Positions 21,241-31,040 of a DNA stretch of 64,000 bases are shown here, in pieces (position 1 is the stretch's first letter; each line of letters begins with the position of its first letter). Position numbers and translations under genes: made by a program. Below the pieces are notes generated by a model. The model saw nothing but the letters and a program-made list of their open reading frames with translations, did no database searches and was not told the DNA's origin. The DNA comes from Craterostigma plantagineum. Taxonomy: Eukaryota; Streptophyta; Magnoliopsida; Lamiales; Linderniaceae. The stretch is taken from positions 23,761,501-23,825,500 of the forward strand of contig JAPQWV010000012.1 of the NCBI GenBank assembly GCA_027422505.1, in the 5' to 3' direction.

Positions 21241-24200
21241 TGTCACGACCGCACTTCCCTAACTGCCTATTCTAGCGCATTCCTATGTGCCTAGCGAGTT
21301 ATGAGTAGTAAGGTACACTGAAAATGCGTATAAAATTTTTCTTTTTCCATTTACATAATGGAATGATGTTCTGTACAAGTCAAAAGAATACATGTCGAAC
21401 ACTAAGTTCCAGACATGATCTAACTACGAGGACGAAGGTGTGTCGGCACAGCAAAAGGCTCCTATGCGCCCGGCCTCACAGGTCGTCATCCATACACACA
21501 CGTCCACCCCAAAAGCAGCGCGAAGCTTCAAAAGATTGGCCTTGTCATCTAACGCGATCACGTACCGTGCTCGCTGGCGCCTACAACACATAACATAAAA
21601 GAATGAGCCACCGAGGCTCAGTAAGCAGAAATCATGCATGTATGCACGTGTCCATTTCCCCGCAAAGGCAAACCCTGCCGATGCATAAATTTCTATGCAA
21701 GGGCAATCCGCGCCGATGCACCTAATACTCGTACTAGTAAAACTCAGGGCCCTCAGCTAATCTTACTATGCACCACAAGAGCTCACGTCCCTCAGGACAA
21801 TACGACAGCGGTCCACGCCGGATGGCCGAACCCTAGGATGCACATCGTTCCCCTAGGTCACCATATAAACCCGGTCGTCCCCGACTGTCCGGCGGTCGCT
21901 CACGCTGGTAGCCTACGCTGAGGTTGCCTACTCCAGGGTTCCACCCGGTGCTGCTTATACCCTCAGGTCGCACCCTCCAGGTCGCACCTTACCGCCACGG
22001 GCCATGCCTGAATCCTATCCATAGGATACCAATATATATATTTACAATAATAGTACGACGACGCTAAACGCCGCCCTGGTAGCATAGTAGACAGCCCCTG
22101 ACTCAACTATGAGTCGACACACTTGCCCACATCGGCAAGTCCTCGTCGCATACAAGCGACATATCACCATGCACACTCTATCCCATGACCCTTCCCCATG
22201 AGTTCGTGCGTGCACATGAGCATGCATATGCAAACAAATGCAACTTATGCTTACCACATGAAAGCGTAACGATAAATTTACGTAATCACGAGACCACGTA
22301 GGCATATAGTCACATATACATATAGCACACAAGTTATGTGTTGTAGTTGGATTTCTACTTACCTGGCGTCCGTGGATTAGTCGCTACCTGACCCGGGTAT
22401 TCCCCTAAGTCCAAACCTTAGACATAGAATAGTATCGTTAGGACACTATTTTAATTAATTAATTACGTACAGACTTAGGTATTTTCCTTGGTTATAATAC
22501 CTTTAGGAGTCCTAGTTAACTTGGTACATCCCACTTGACTTAGGGAATTTTATGAAGTTCATGAAGTTCATAAAATTCGTCCATAAGCTATTTGCTAGCC
22601 GGTCTGGTGAATTTCCTAATATTTCATCCTTTAAACTCGAACAGGCTATAAAGTCAGTCTATAAATTATATCAGTTGGCTACGTAAATTTTCGTACCAAA
22701 ATTCTATCGAATGCAACGTCTACCTATACCGAAAATTTGCCCTGAGGACACCGATAGGCAGATTATGATCGAGCGTTGAAAGAGCCTATGCTCATTGGAA
22801 TCGGAATATTTTTCTGATTAAAGGGTGCGGAAATATTTTTCCTCAAAAGGCGATAGTTTTTTTTTTTATAACTTGAAACGATTTTCGCCTAAGGGGTTCA
22901 ATTCGCGACATGCATTTTTTTTTTTATCTTATAGTTTCGCAAAGTCATCAGAATCTTATATATGTTTTGCGAACTCTATTATTCGAAACTTCTTAAGTTC
23001 GCGAAATGCACCATGCTCCCAATTCGTAAACCAGTACATTTGTGAATTGTCTACCCCGTGAGATCCCTAGTTCGCGAAACATCACTTCGCAAAAATGATC
23101 TCTCATCGTGAACTACTTCTAATTCGCGAACTAATGCTCTTCGCACTCAATTCACGAAACGTCCCAATTCGCGAAATTTTCTCACCCTCTTGCTAGGTTC
23201 GCGATATATTACTCAGCTCTAATTCGTGAAACGCCATGCATGGTTCGCAAAACGTTCCTCCATCGATTCGCCAAGTGGATCGCATGAATTCGCCAACTCC
23301 TTGCAGTTCGCAGAATGTCCCGACCCTGAGTTCGCAAACCTGGTTCAATTCGTGGAATGGTGATCCGCCAAATGGATTCGCAAAGTGCATGAGGATTCGC
23401 AAAAACGACGAGCTCGCGGATTAGGGTTCGCACGTTCGCCAAATGAATTTACGGAACTGATACGGGTTCGCCAAATGGGGCTCGTGATTCTGCATTGGAC
23501 TCGCAAAACCCCTAAGCTAGTCATCCATAATTCGCCAATTAGGTCGAGTTCGCCAAATTTGTTGGGGCCCGCAAATCAATATCGCGAACTCTCCCCTTGT
23601 TAATTTGTGAATTAAAGACCCGCCAATTTAACCTAGTTCGCGGAACGAGTTCGCGAATCTTCCGTGTCTAATACCTAAACAAGTTTAACACTTGAAATCC
23701 TAGGGGCTTCGATCAAAAGCTACCTTTTCAAGATCATGCTCAAGGCCGATAGAACTTGCTAAATCCCTAAAACTTCGAGTTAAATAAGGATGTCAATCCT
23801 AAAGTCATTCTTCGTGTCTAATACTCCCTAAGAAGTGTTAATAAAATCGTTAAAACCTCTGAGCTAAGGTTCGACATACCTCCAAGCCCTAAGATCGCAT
23901 AACCAAGTGTGTAATACTTATTTTCATGTTTAAACCCCTAACGTACCGAAATACTTAAACTAGGATACGAAAATTAGAGTAAAGGCTTGTACCTAGTTGA
24001 ATGCTTGGGTGATTTTCTATTCGGCTTCTTCTCCCTCGTTGCTTAGGCTTTCGTGAGTTCCTTGCTAATGGAGTTCGTGGACTTCAAATGGGTTTTAGGT
24101 GATGGTTTATTTATTTTATTTTTTATATGGTGGTGATGGAACTCAAGGGACGAAATATCCCTTAATTTAAGGAAGGTTTGTCTCAATTTTGTTTCTAATG

Positions 24201-24576
24201 ATTTGGGCCTTCTATTTCCATAGCTAGCCCAATTAATCCCTTTTAATTATTTTTGAGATTCAACCTCTAAGCTTAGTCCATTAAGATTTATGCCTATGAC
24301 TCACGCCTTAGCTTTGGCCTAATATTAGACTTTCGGCCCATTAGTGTTCCTAGCCCACTTCCAGACTTAATTCTAGCTTTAGTTTATGGCCCGTATTTTC
24401 CTTTGTCTAGTTTCCGAAAATCCCTAATTAAATGGAAAGTCTAACAGTACCAATTAAATGCACCGAATTTACCAAATAATCAAGCGCACATTTTAACATG
24501 CAGGTTTCACATAATTCAGAATCATCATTTACGCAAATTTATTGGCCTTACTATTCACGAGGACCCGGGTGCTACA
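21241..24576 (-). repeat. Gypsy LTR (right; 5' LTR in element orientation)
   Basis: Partner of 13243-16576, with the same TTCGCGAA-type array at 22893-23660. After its end at 24576 the LRR pseudogene resumes with CCTAGGAGC. Confidence 0.95.
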
Positions 24577-25508
24577 CCTAGGAGCTTTACGACAATGACC
24601 TTTCTGAACGATCTAAGTTGTCTTACAACAACCTATGGGGAGAATACCAGAAAGCACTCAAATTCAGAGCATGGACGCTTCGAGCTTCGTTGGAAACAGT
24701 CTATGCGGTCCTCCGTTAACTGCAAGTAAATGCGGTGTTAAAGTTGATGATGATAAAGATGATGATCATGATGCTGAAGCATCTCATGGAGTTGAAGTAG
24801 ATTGGTTGATAGTACTCTTGTCTTTGGGGTATACAGTTGGGTTGTCAAGCTTCTGTGTGGTGTTGATCTTCGGAAAATCATTTAGGAAAGCTTATTTTGA
24901 GATGTTAGAAGATATTTTGCGAAAGATAGTGTCTAAACTAGGGGTGGTAAACAGGTCGGGTTGGGTCACCTTCGGGTTCAACCCGTTTAATAAACAAGTT
25001 GAAAACTTCAACCCTAACCTGACCTGTTTATTTAAACAGGTTGAAAAATCAAACCCAAACCGAACCTGCTTTAACCCTAACCCAACCCGCCAACCCGCCA
25101 ACCCGTTTATAATTAAAAAAGAACAAAGAAAAAACAAAATTGACAGAACTATAAATCCAAATTAAACAAAAAAAGGAGAACTAATGCAATTTTTTTCTAA
25201 AAACATCGCGTGAGAGTAGATAGAGAATTAGGGTTAACCCTTTTATTTTATTTATATTAATAATATTTTAATTATATATATTATTCGGGTTAAATGGGTT
25301 GATTTTGGGTTGATTCCGGGTTGATTTCGGGTTGAAAATCGGAACCCTAACCTAACCCACTTAATAATTGGGTTGGGTTCGGGTTTACCCATTTACGTAA
25401 ACAGGTCAAAAATGCTAACCCGAACCTGCTATTTTCGGGTGCGGTTCGTGTCGGGTTGGCGGGTCGGGTCAATTTTTAATAGCCCTAGTCTAAACTTGGA
25501 TGTAATAG
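24577..25508 (+). pseudogene. LRR receptor-like protein pseudogene, 3' remnant
   Basis: Continues the gene broken at 13242 and matches 33505-33890. A one-base deletion near 24617 shifts the frame before the last repeat. From 24635 the frame reads ESTQIQSMDASSFVGNSLCG, the acidic Asp/His-rich stretch and the membrane segment WLIVLLSLGYTVGLSSFC. A hAT MITE inserted at 24940 replaces the last residues with element sequence, and after it the original end (TCTAAACTTGGATGTAA) follows. This copy lacks kinase sequence, like the intact paralogue. Confidence 0.9.
24940..25488. mobile_element. hAT-type MITE in the 3' end of the LRR pseudogene
   Basis: A 549-bp insertion starting AGGGGTGGTAAAC and ending ATAGCCCTAG, flanked by a perfect 8-bp duplication TCTAAACT (24932-24939 and 25489-25496), the hallmark of hAT elements. 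The interior is full of GGGTT/AACCC-type words. The intact LRR gene shows the empty site near 33873. Confidence 0.9.
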
Positions 25509-26066
25509 ATGAAACTAAGTGCATTACTATTGTATAAGAACAAGTGAAGTTCATCGGTATAGCGCTGACATAATACATATCCCTTGTTCAATATCATAGG
25601 GTTTTCTCCCAGTTAGTATGGTTAGTACTATGCTGCAAAAATCGAATTGTTGCTTGTAATCGTATATTATATGTATGGAGGAAGCATAGTGAAAGCTGGT
25701 CTTCAGACATTTCAAGTTCTATAAAAAAACAATTGGATACAAACCTTATACTGGATATGCAATTCAAATCGTCGATACACAAAATATATATATATATATA
25801 TAATTAAGGGTTTTGTATGACTCGTTCACGACGATCATTTGTGCAAATGGCACGCTAGCACATAAACACGAGAATTCTGTGAGGGAAAAGAATTCGAGTG
25901 CAAAAAATGGCTGGCTAACTTGCACGGGAACGAGTTAGGCCGCACGAACCTCAAATACTTAGAAAATATTCTAAGGAAATTGAAAGCGGCGTGAACCTAA
26001 TTGATGAAATACTCCAACATATATAATAAATCATATTCATGAGATCCTCCCGCGAAATTAATGAAT

Positions 26067-26916
26067 TTAAAGGTTTGGTTTGTCCTGACCAAAGTGACCT
26101 TCGGGCAAGTTCTCCTTCTTCGTCGAATGAGGGCAGTTTAGTCCTTTTGCAACCTCACTGTCTTCCTCCGACGTCTTGACCAAACTGAAGACCAGCTTTT
26201 TCTTCTTCGTTAAGTCTAAATTGAAAATTTCCATTTCAAGTGGGCGTTTCGAGCTTCGATCTCCAACATTTTCATGGCAGGGCGAATCGTTGTAGCTTTG
26301 TGAGTTCCCTTTCATAGGGCTAAGTTTGGACAAGCTTTGGTTGTCTTCTTCAATGGTTAAGTTGTGATCTTCTTCAGTGGTCTGCCTGTGGATTGTCGAA
26401 GATTGATCATTTATGTAAGAGCTCTTACAAAAGAAACCCTAGCTTTTCTTGACGTTATACATGTAGATTTACACACACACACACAGAGAGAGAGAGATAA
26501 ACGATAAATTATTACTCTTTCGAATCCGAAATTACTAGCAGGGATGGATCATTTATTATTTTGGCCACATTTTCTCCTTCGGCCTGCAATTTCATAGATA
26601 AAAAGAAACAAGACATTTATGCGAAATAGAAAAAAAAAAAACATATAAGGGCTAGGGTTAAGATGGGCAAGCACCAGACATGAACTGAAAACCGTAGACA
26701 GGGAAATATCGAAATTTACAACAAATGAAAAGAAAAACTACAAAAAATCAAGAGAAGAACCTGAAATGATCTCCGTGGTGAAAACTCAGTCATGACATCC
26801 CAAGGCGATTGATTGAGTTCGCAGTAATGGGTCTGAACTATTTGACCCGAATTCAAATGAGATGATTTGGGAAAGATCAGAGGAGAAAGTCCTACGTTGC
26901 TTTTGCGTATCCTCAT
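26067..26916 (-). CDS. Unrecognised three-exon gene, 180 residues
   Basis: Predicted exons are 26916-26761, 26583-26516 and 26385-26067. The first starts MRIRKSNVGLSP. Introns begin GTTCTT and GTAATA and end TTGCAG and CCACAG. Phases agree, giving 543 bases and a single stop. The paralogue at 745-1332 keeps the same junctions and phases with diverged sequence, which supports a real protein. I see a conserved NQSPWDVM motif in exon 1, and a Lys-rich stretch LTKKKKLVF and a CPHSTKKEN segment in exon 3. There is no signal peptide or membrane segment and the protein is hydrophilic. It converges on the LRR pseudogene at its left. Family and function are not recognised. Confidence 0.6.
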
Positions 26917-26989
26917 AACGATGTTTTGTTGTAATAATATGCTGATGATAGATAGTGTTGTTGTGCTCGAAGCACAACGCGATATATAT

Positions 26990-28485
26990 TGTGAAGTGTA
27001 AAAGATGCCTAAGAGGGGGGGGTGAATTAGGCTTTAAAAAATTATGGCTTTTTCTCCTTTGAAAACTACTTTTCTTTAAGAAGATAATGCAGAGTACGTT
27101 ATTCCCTAGAGAGCAGTAAGATTGTCTATGTTATCTCCCTAACCCTGTTTACAGAATATCACGTTAATCTCAGAAATCCTTTAAAAGATATCACCTAGAT
27201 ATTTGTCAACGTTCCGGGTTTGTCTCACAGAAAAAGTAAAAAGCAGAAAGTAAAGTGAGACGAGATTTTTATACAGGTTATATCCCCAACTGGGGTTTAA
27301 TCCTGTCCTTGGGGTGTGATCTCCCCAAGAGTTCCAATCAATCACTAGGTATTACCGTTTACACTATGATTGACCCGTACACAACCGAAGCACTATGGAT
27401 ACTAGACTTCGTTCTAGGCTGACGCACGCCAAGTTTCGATCCACGTCGTTTACCCAGGAAACCTATTCCCCGACTGGATGCAGCTTGCTACCGAAGGGCC
27501 ACCGAATCCACAAAATTCGTCCCTCCACGTGCGTAAGACTCCACTCGTGCTCCTTTGTGCGCTCACACGTCCGAAGACAAAGGTTTAGGGTTTGGAGTTT
27601 CTAGGGATCGCTCAAAAAGAGTACAGATTCGCAAATGATAGCTCAAACACAAACTACAAATGAATCGCAAAGTAAGCTCAGATCGTCTAAGGAATTTGAT
27701 AGCTTGTGTGTTAGTTGTTGTTGTTCTCTTCGCGTGAAGTGTTCTCTTCTATATAGAACCAATTTTCGCTTCTACACTTCACAAGGAAAGTTAAGCACAG
27801 AATATGCAAGATAAAGCTCAATTAACACGTGCATTAACTCAAGAAATCATGCCAAGAATAAACCAATTAAACTCAACGGTCAACATGAATTCTTACCATA
27901 AATACCACAGATTTGCTTTCATTCCAGGGTAATCTCATCCGTTAGTCAGCACATTCCATATATAGAATCAATCAGCATATTATACACATAATCAGAATAT
28001 CTTTTCCATATATAGCTTAATCATATCCTGGTGATCTCAGTGATATTCTTTCCTAAAATAACCCAATCTCGTGTACAGCTCATATATCACTTAACACAAT
28101 ATATCTTCCATATTTAGCTTAATCATATCAGCGTGATCTCAGACGATATTCTTCCCTTATATAACTCAATCATTGCGTGCAATCCACATACCACTTATCA
28201 GAACATATTTTCCATATATAGCACACAGTGATATTCCATCAAATCGAGAACGTTCAAACCAGGTGATCACATCAATATTCCAGTTAAGCATAAGATCACT
28301 CAAATTCGATTTTCTTAACATTTAAAGCATATTCAAGCGCTTAATCGAATATTTTCACATACTTAAACATCACATAACATGCATATCGAGTTTTCTAATT
28401 TGTACCCCCAATTTACATAATTACTTGGAATAATCAAAACTCTCATAACTGTTTGGACCAAAAAGGTCTACATATTGAGTTCAAC
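26990..28485. mobile_element. Possible solo LTR or retroelement remnant
   Basis: Homology to the left duplicate stops near 26988, and foreign sequence begins with AGATGCCTAAGAGGGGGGG, a phrase I associate with plant copia LTR-type repeats. It would run to about 28480 (GAGTTCAACA). It contains several copies of TCCATATATAGC-like words between 27950 and 28220. No target duplication, primer site or coding sequence was found, so the boundaries are weak. An ORF at 27395-27604 is not supported. Confidence 0.35.
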
Positions 28486-29295
28486 AATAATATTTATTAA
28501 TTCACAAACACAAGATATACATGAAATCTTTCATGAAGTATTATGAAAATATATTTTGCTTTTGGGGTTCGATGAATCTCGTAATTTAATATATTATGAA
28601 AATGACGCAATACTTGACTTCGAACATGTTGAGATTTAAGTTGAGCTTTGACCCACACCGAATAATTTAAGTTATTCAAGCCAGTATATATGAGAAGTTT
28701 TCTCTTTCTAGTTGGTTTTAGGAAGGACTCCTCGATTTCTAATAGAAGAAACATCCACACGGATTATCTGCGAAAAATGTATTTATGAGATTCATATATT
28801 TCCGTAATATGAATTTGTCGTAATAAACCACTAAATAAGTCGAAGCGATCTATGCGTTGTCTAAGCATTTGATGGTGCATGTATAAATTGGCTGTAGAAT
28901 GAGAATTTGGATGTTGACGACAACATCTTATATAATGTAATAGTGTGGCTACTCTATCATTCAATAGTTTGTTCAGTGCAAATTAATTTGGGTTAAATAA
29001 AAATTGAAAAGTCTCGCATCGCATGAGCTATATTCCTATTTCGAGTGTTATAATGTGGTTATCGATTTAGATGTAGATAGGTGCTATTCATTGTGTATCG
29101 ATTCCAAGATATTTTACTATGAATGAAAGACTGATTCGGATTGTCATTTCGTGAGATTTTATAACATATATTTATGTAATGTAGAACTTTAAATTGTAAG
29201 AGTAACGTCATTCAAACCTTTATTCTTCATATAATATCATATGGTTTAACTGAACAGTGAAAGACCAAGAATACATAAATTACGTACCTTCTTAA
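28486..29295. other. Intergenic, nothing recognised
   Basis: AT-rich sequence with short ORFs at 28497-28760 and 28764-28964 that show no family features. Confidence 0.6.
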
Positions 29296-30400
29296 CACTA
29301 CAAAAATCCGTCAGATTTGCGACAGGCAGTAGCTTTTCGGTCGCTAAAACTAGTCAGCGACGGAATAGCGACGGAAACGGAACTGATCCGTCGCTAATAG
29401 CTTGTCGAAAAGAGCAAGACGGTCGCAAATCCGTCGCTAATTTAGCGGCGGAGTATTGCGACCGAATGGCCGTAGCTATATTTGCGACGGAATATCCGTT
29501 GCTAAATAGCTACGGTCAAGCGACCTCTTTGGCGTCACTAAAATAGCGACGGCATTCAACGACGGGCGCACGTCGTCGCTTGTAGAAGAGTTAGCGATCA
29601 CGTTTCTGTCGCAAATTAGCGACGAAAACCGTCGTTTAATTAGCGACATAAATTCCGTCGCTAAATGTGCGACGGAGTAAGCGACGGATAACAGTCGTCG
29701 CTTGTTGCTAAATTAGCGACAACAGTTCCTTCGCTACGTTTGCGATGGGAGTTAGAGGCGGACGTTGATGGAGACATTAGCGACGGTTTGACCGTCGGAA
29801 ACTTGAAATTGATGCAGATTTTTATATTTATATTAATTCGTCATATTGTTAAAATATTAAAAATATTGATCCGAGTAATTTATTTTAAATATAATAATTT
29901 ATAATTTTAAATATTAATTAAAGATAAAAAATATTTAAAAGCTGATAATATTAATTACCATAAAAAGTATTTTACATCCGAGGCTTAGCACAGTACAACC
30001 CAAAAACTAATCTCCTAATCGAGTATTAGGGTCTGTGGGAGAATGATTTAGATATTGAGACGTGGGCGAAACTTGTGACTTAATCTGACCGGAAAATTGA
30101 GGAAATGGTGATGGTTGATATCCCGAGCCCAACATCGCCAGGAAAGATTGGTGAGCTAATGGCGAAGGTTGTAATGCCAGTTGGTAAAACGGAGCTATAG
30201 CGGCTTGTGAAGGACCCGCCTCGCTTTGAGACGATCGAAACTGTAATTGCTGAGTTAGCTCGTTCATCTTTCGATCCATCTCCGTCATTCTTTGAGTCAT
30301 TCTCTGATTCATCTCCGTCATACCTTGTTTCAGACTTTCGTTCTCGGACCTTAATCTCGATACTTCGTCTTGAACGTACGCTGCATTATAATTTCATAAT
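29296..30400 (-). mobile_element. Truncated CACTA transposon end
   Basis: The terminal inverted repeat CACTACAAAAATCCGTC begins at 29296 after TAA. It is followed by about 500 bp of subterminal motifs (GCGACGGAA, TCCGTCGCTAA and inverted forms), the pattern of En/Spm-type elements. Next comes a minus-strand coding end at 30385-30007. The opposite terminus is not found, so the element is truncated. Confidence 0.85.
30007..30385 (-). pseudogene. C-terminal exon of a CACTA-encoded protein
   Basis: Reads SRLRSENESLKQGMTEMNQR and repeated Met/Arg/Glu heptads, then a Gln/Pro/Ser-rich tail ending LGD. A coiled-coil followed by low-complexity sequence is usual at the end of plant CACTA transposase-associated proteins. 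It lies near the terminal repeat, as expected. A possible acceptor (ATGCAG) precedes it. The rest of the gene is missing. Confidence 0.6.
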
Positions 30401-30896
30401 ATAATGTTATAATAAAATATTTTAAAGTTTAACGCCAAATCACTCTTATCTGATTGGGTGCTCGGACTGCAGAAACAAAATTACTGCGACTTTGTATCGC
30501 TCCAGTAACGCCAAATTACTCTTATAAGAAAGTTAATGATTTTTTTATTCGACCTGTTTGGGATAGAATCTGAACGTGTTACAATATGGGACTATGAATG
30601 TTGAACTTTGATGAAGCAAGTTAACTTTGTCGGACAGTGAATTGGTTTAAACATATTCATGTTACGTAAGACATCAAGATATTTGTTCATATAATGGCAA
30701 AATCATAGTGAGAAATAACGCTTGAAAAGTCTTCATATATAACAAATAACAATGGCAAAAATCAACATCTAGTGTCCTTAATTTAAGTCGTCGTAATGTT
30801 CGGGTAACTTGAGTCAATTTTCCACATAATCTTTGTTTCTTTTCATGGCTTCACTGAAAATAATACAATGAAAGTGACGAGCACTTTGAAGAGCAC
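30401..30896. other. Intergenic, nothing recognised
   Basis: AT-rich. It contains two copies of a short phrase TAACGCCAAAT-ACTCTTAT (30430 and 30509). Confidence 0.5.
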
Positions 30897-30960
30897 CACT
30901 ACAACAAAAAAGGCATTCAGACATGACTCGGAAAAAAAAAGTCTCGGTAAAGGTCTCCTG
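30897..30960. mobile_element. Terminal fragment of a second CACTA-like element
   Basis: Starts CACTACAACAAAAAAGGC, a common plant CACTA-type terminus different from the one at 29296, and fades within about 65-100 bp. It lies about 80-145 bp upstream of the LRR gene start, so it is part of that gene's proximal promoter region. Confidence 0.55.
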
Positions 30961-30967
30961 ATAGTAT

Positions 30968-30976
30968 TATATATAA
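30968..30976 (+). promoter_or_regulatory. Candidate TATA box of the LRR receptor-like gene
   Basis: TATATATAA, 65 bp upstream of the ATG at 31041. The position fits a short leader, but there is no transcript evidence. Confidence 0.4.
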
Positions 30977-31040
30977 CAAACACATAGGGTGTCTCTGATA
31001 AAAATCATACCAAACATCCATAATAATCCCAGTTTCAAAT

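Larger units (their letters stand above)
13243..24576 (-). mobile_element. 11.3 kb gypsy element with 3.3 kb LTRs
   Basis: Two LTRs of 3334 and 3336 bp flank a minus-strand gag-pol. In element orientation the LTR starts TGTAGCACCCGGG and ends GTCGTGACA. The primer site TGGTATCAGAGC lies at 21226-21237 and the purine tract at 16577-16590. I found about nine substitutions and two T-run differences between the LTRs, about 0.3%. With 1.3e-8 substitutions per site per year this gives roughly 0.1 million years. The C-terminal chromodomain-like tail and the long LTRs suggest a chromovirus of the Tekay/Del group. No 5-bp target duplication is visible. It sits inside the LRR pseudogene. Confidence 0.95.

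Noticed and set aside
25250..25480. Telomere-like GGGTT/AACCC repeats
   Set aside because: They are inside a hAT MITE with an 8-bp target duplication, and the units are irregular.
26990..28485. Complete LTR element
   Set aside because: Only weak LTR-like phrases; no second LTR, primer site or target duplication, so it is listed only as a possible remnant.
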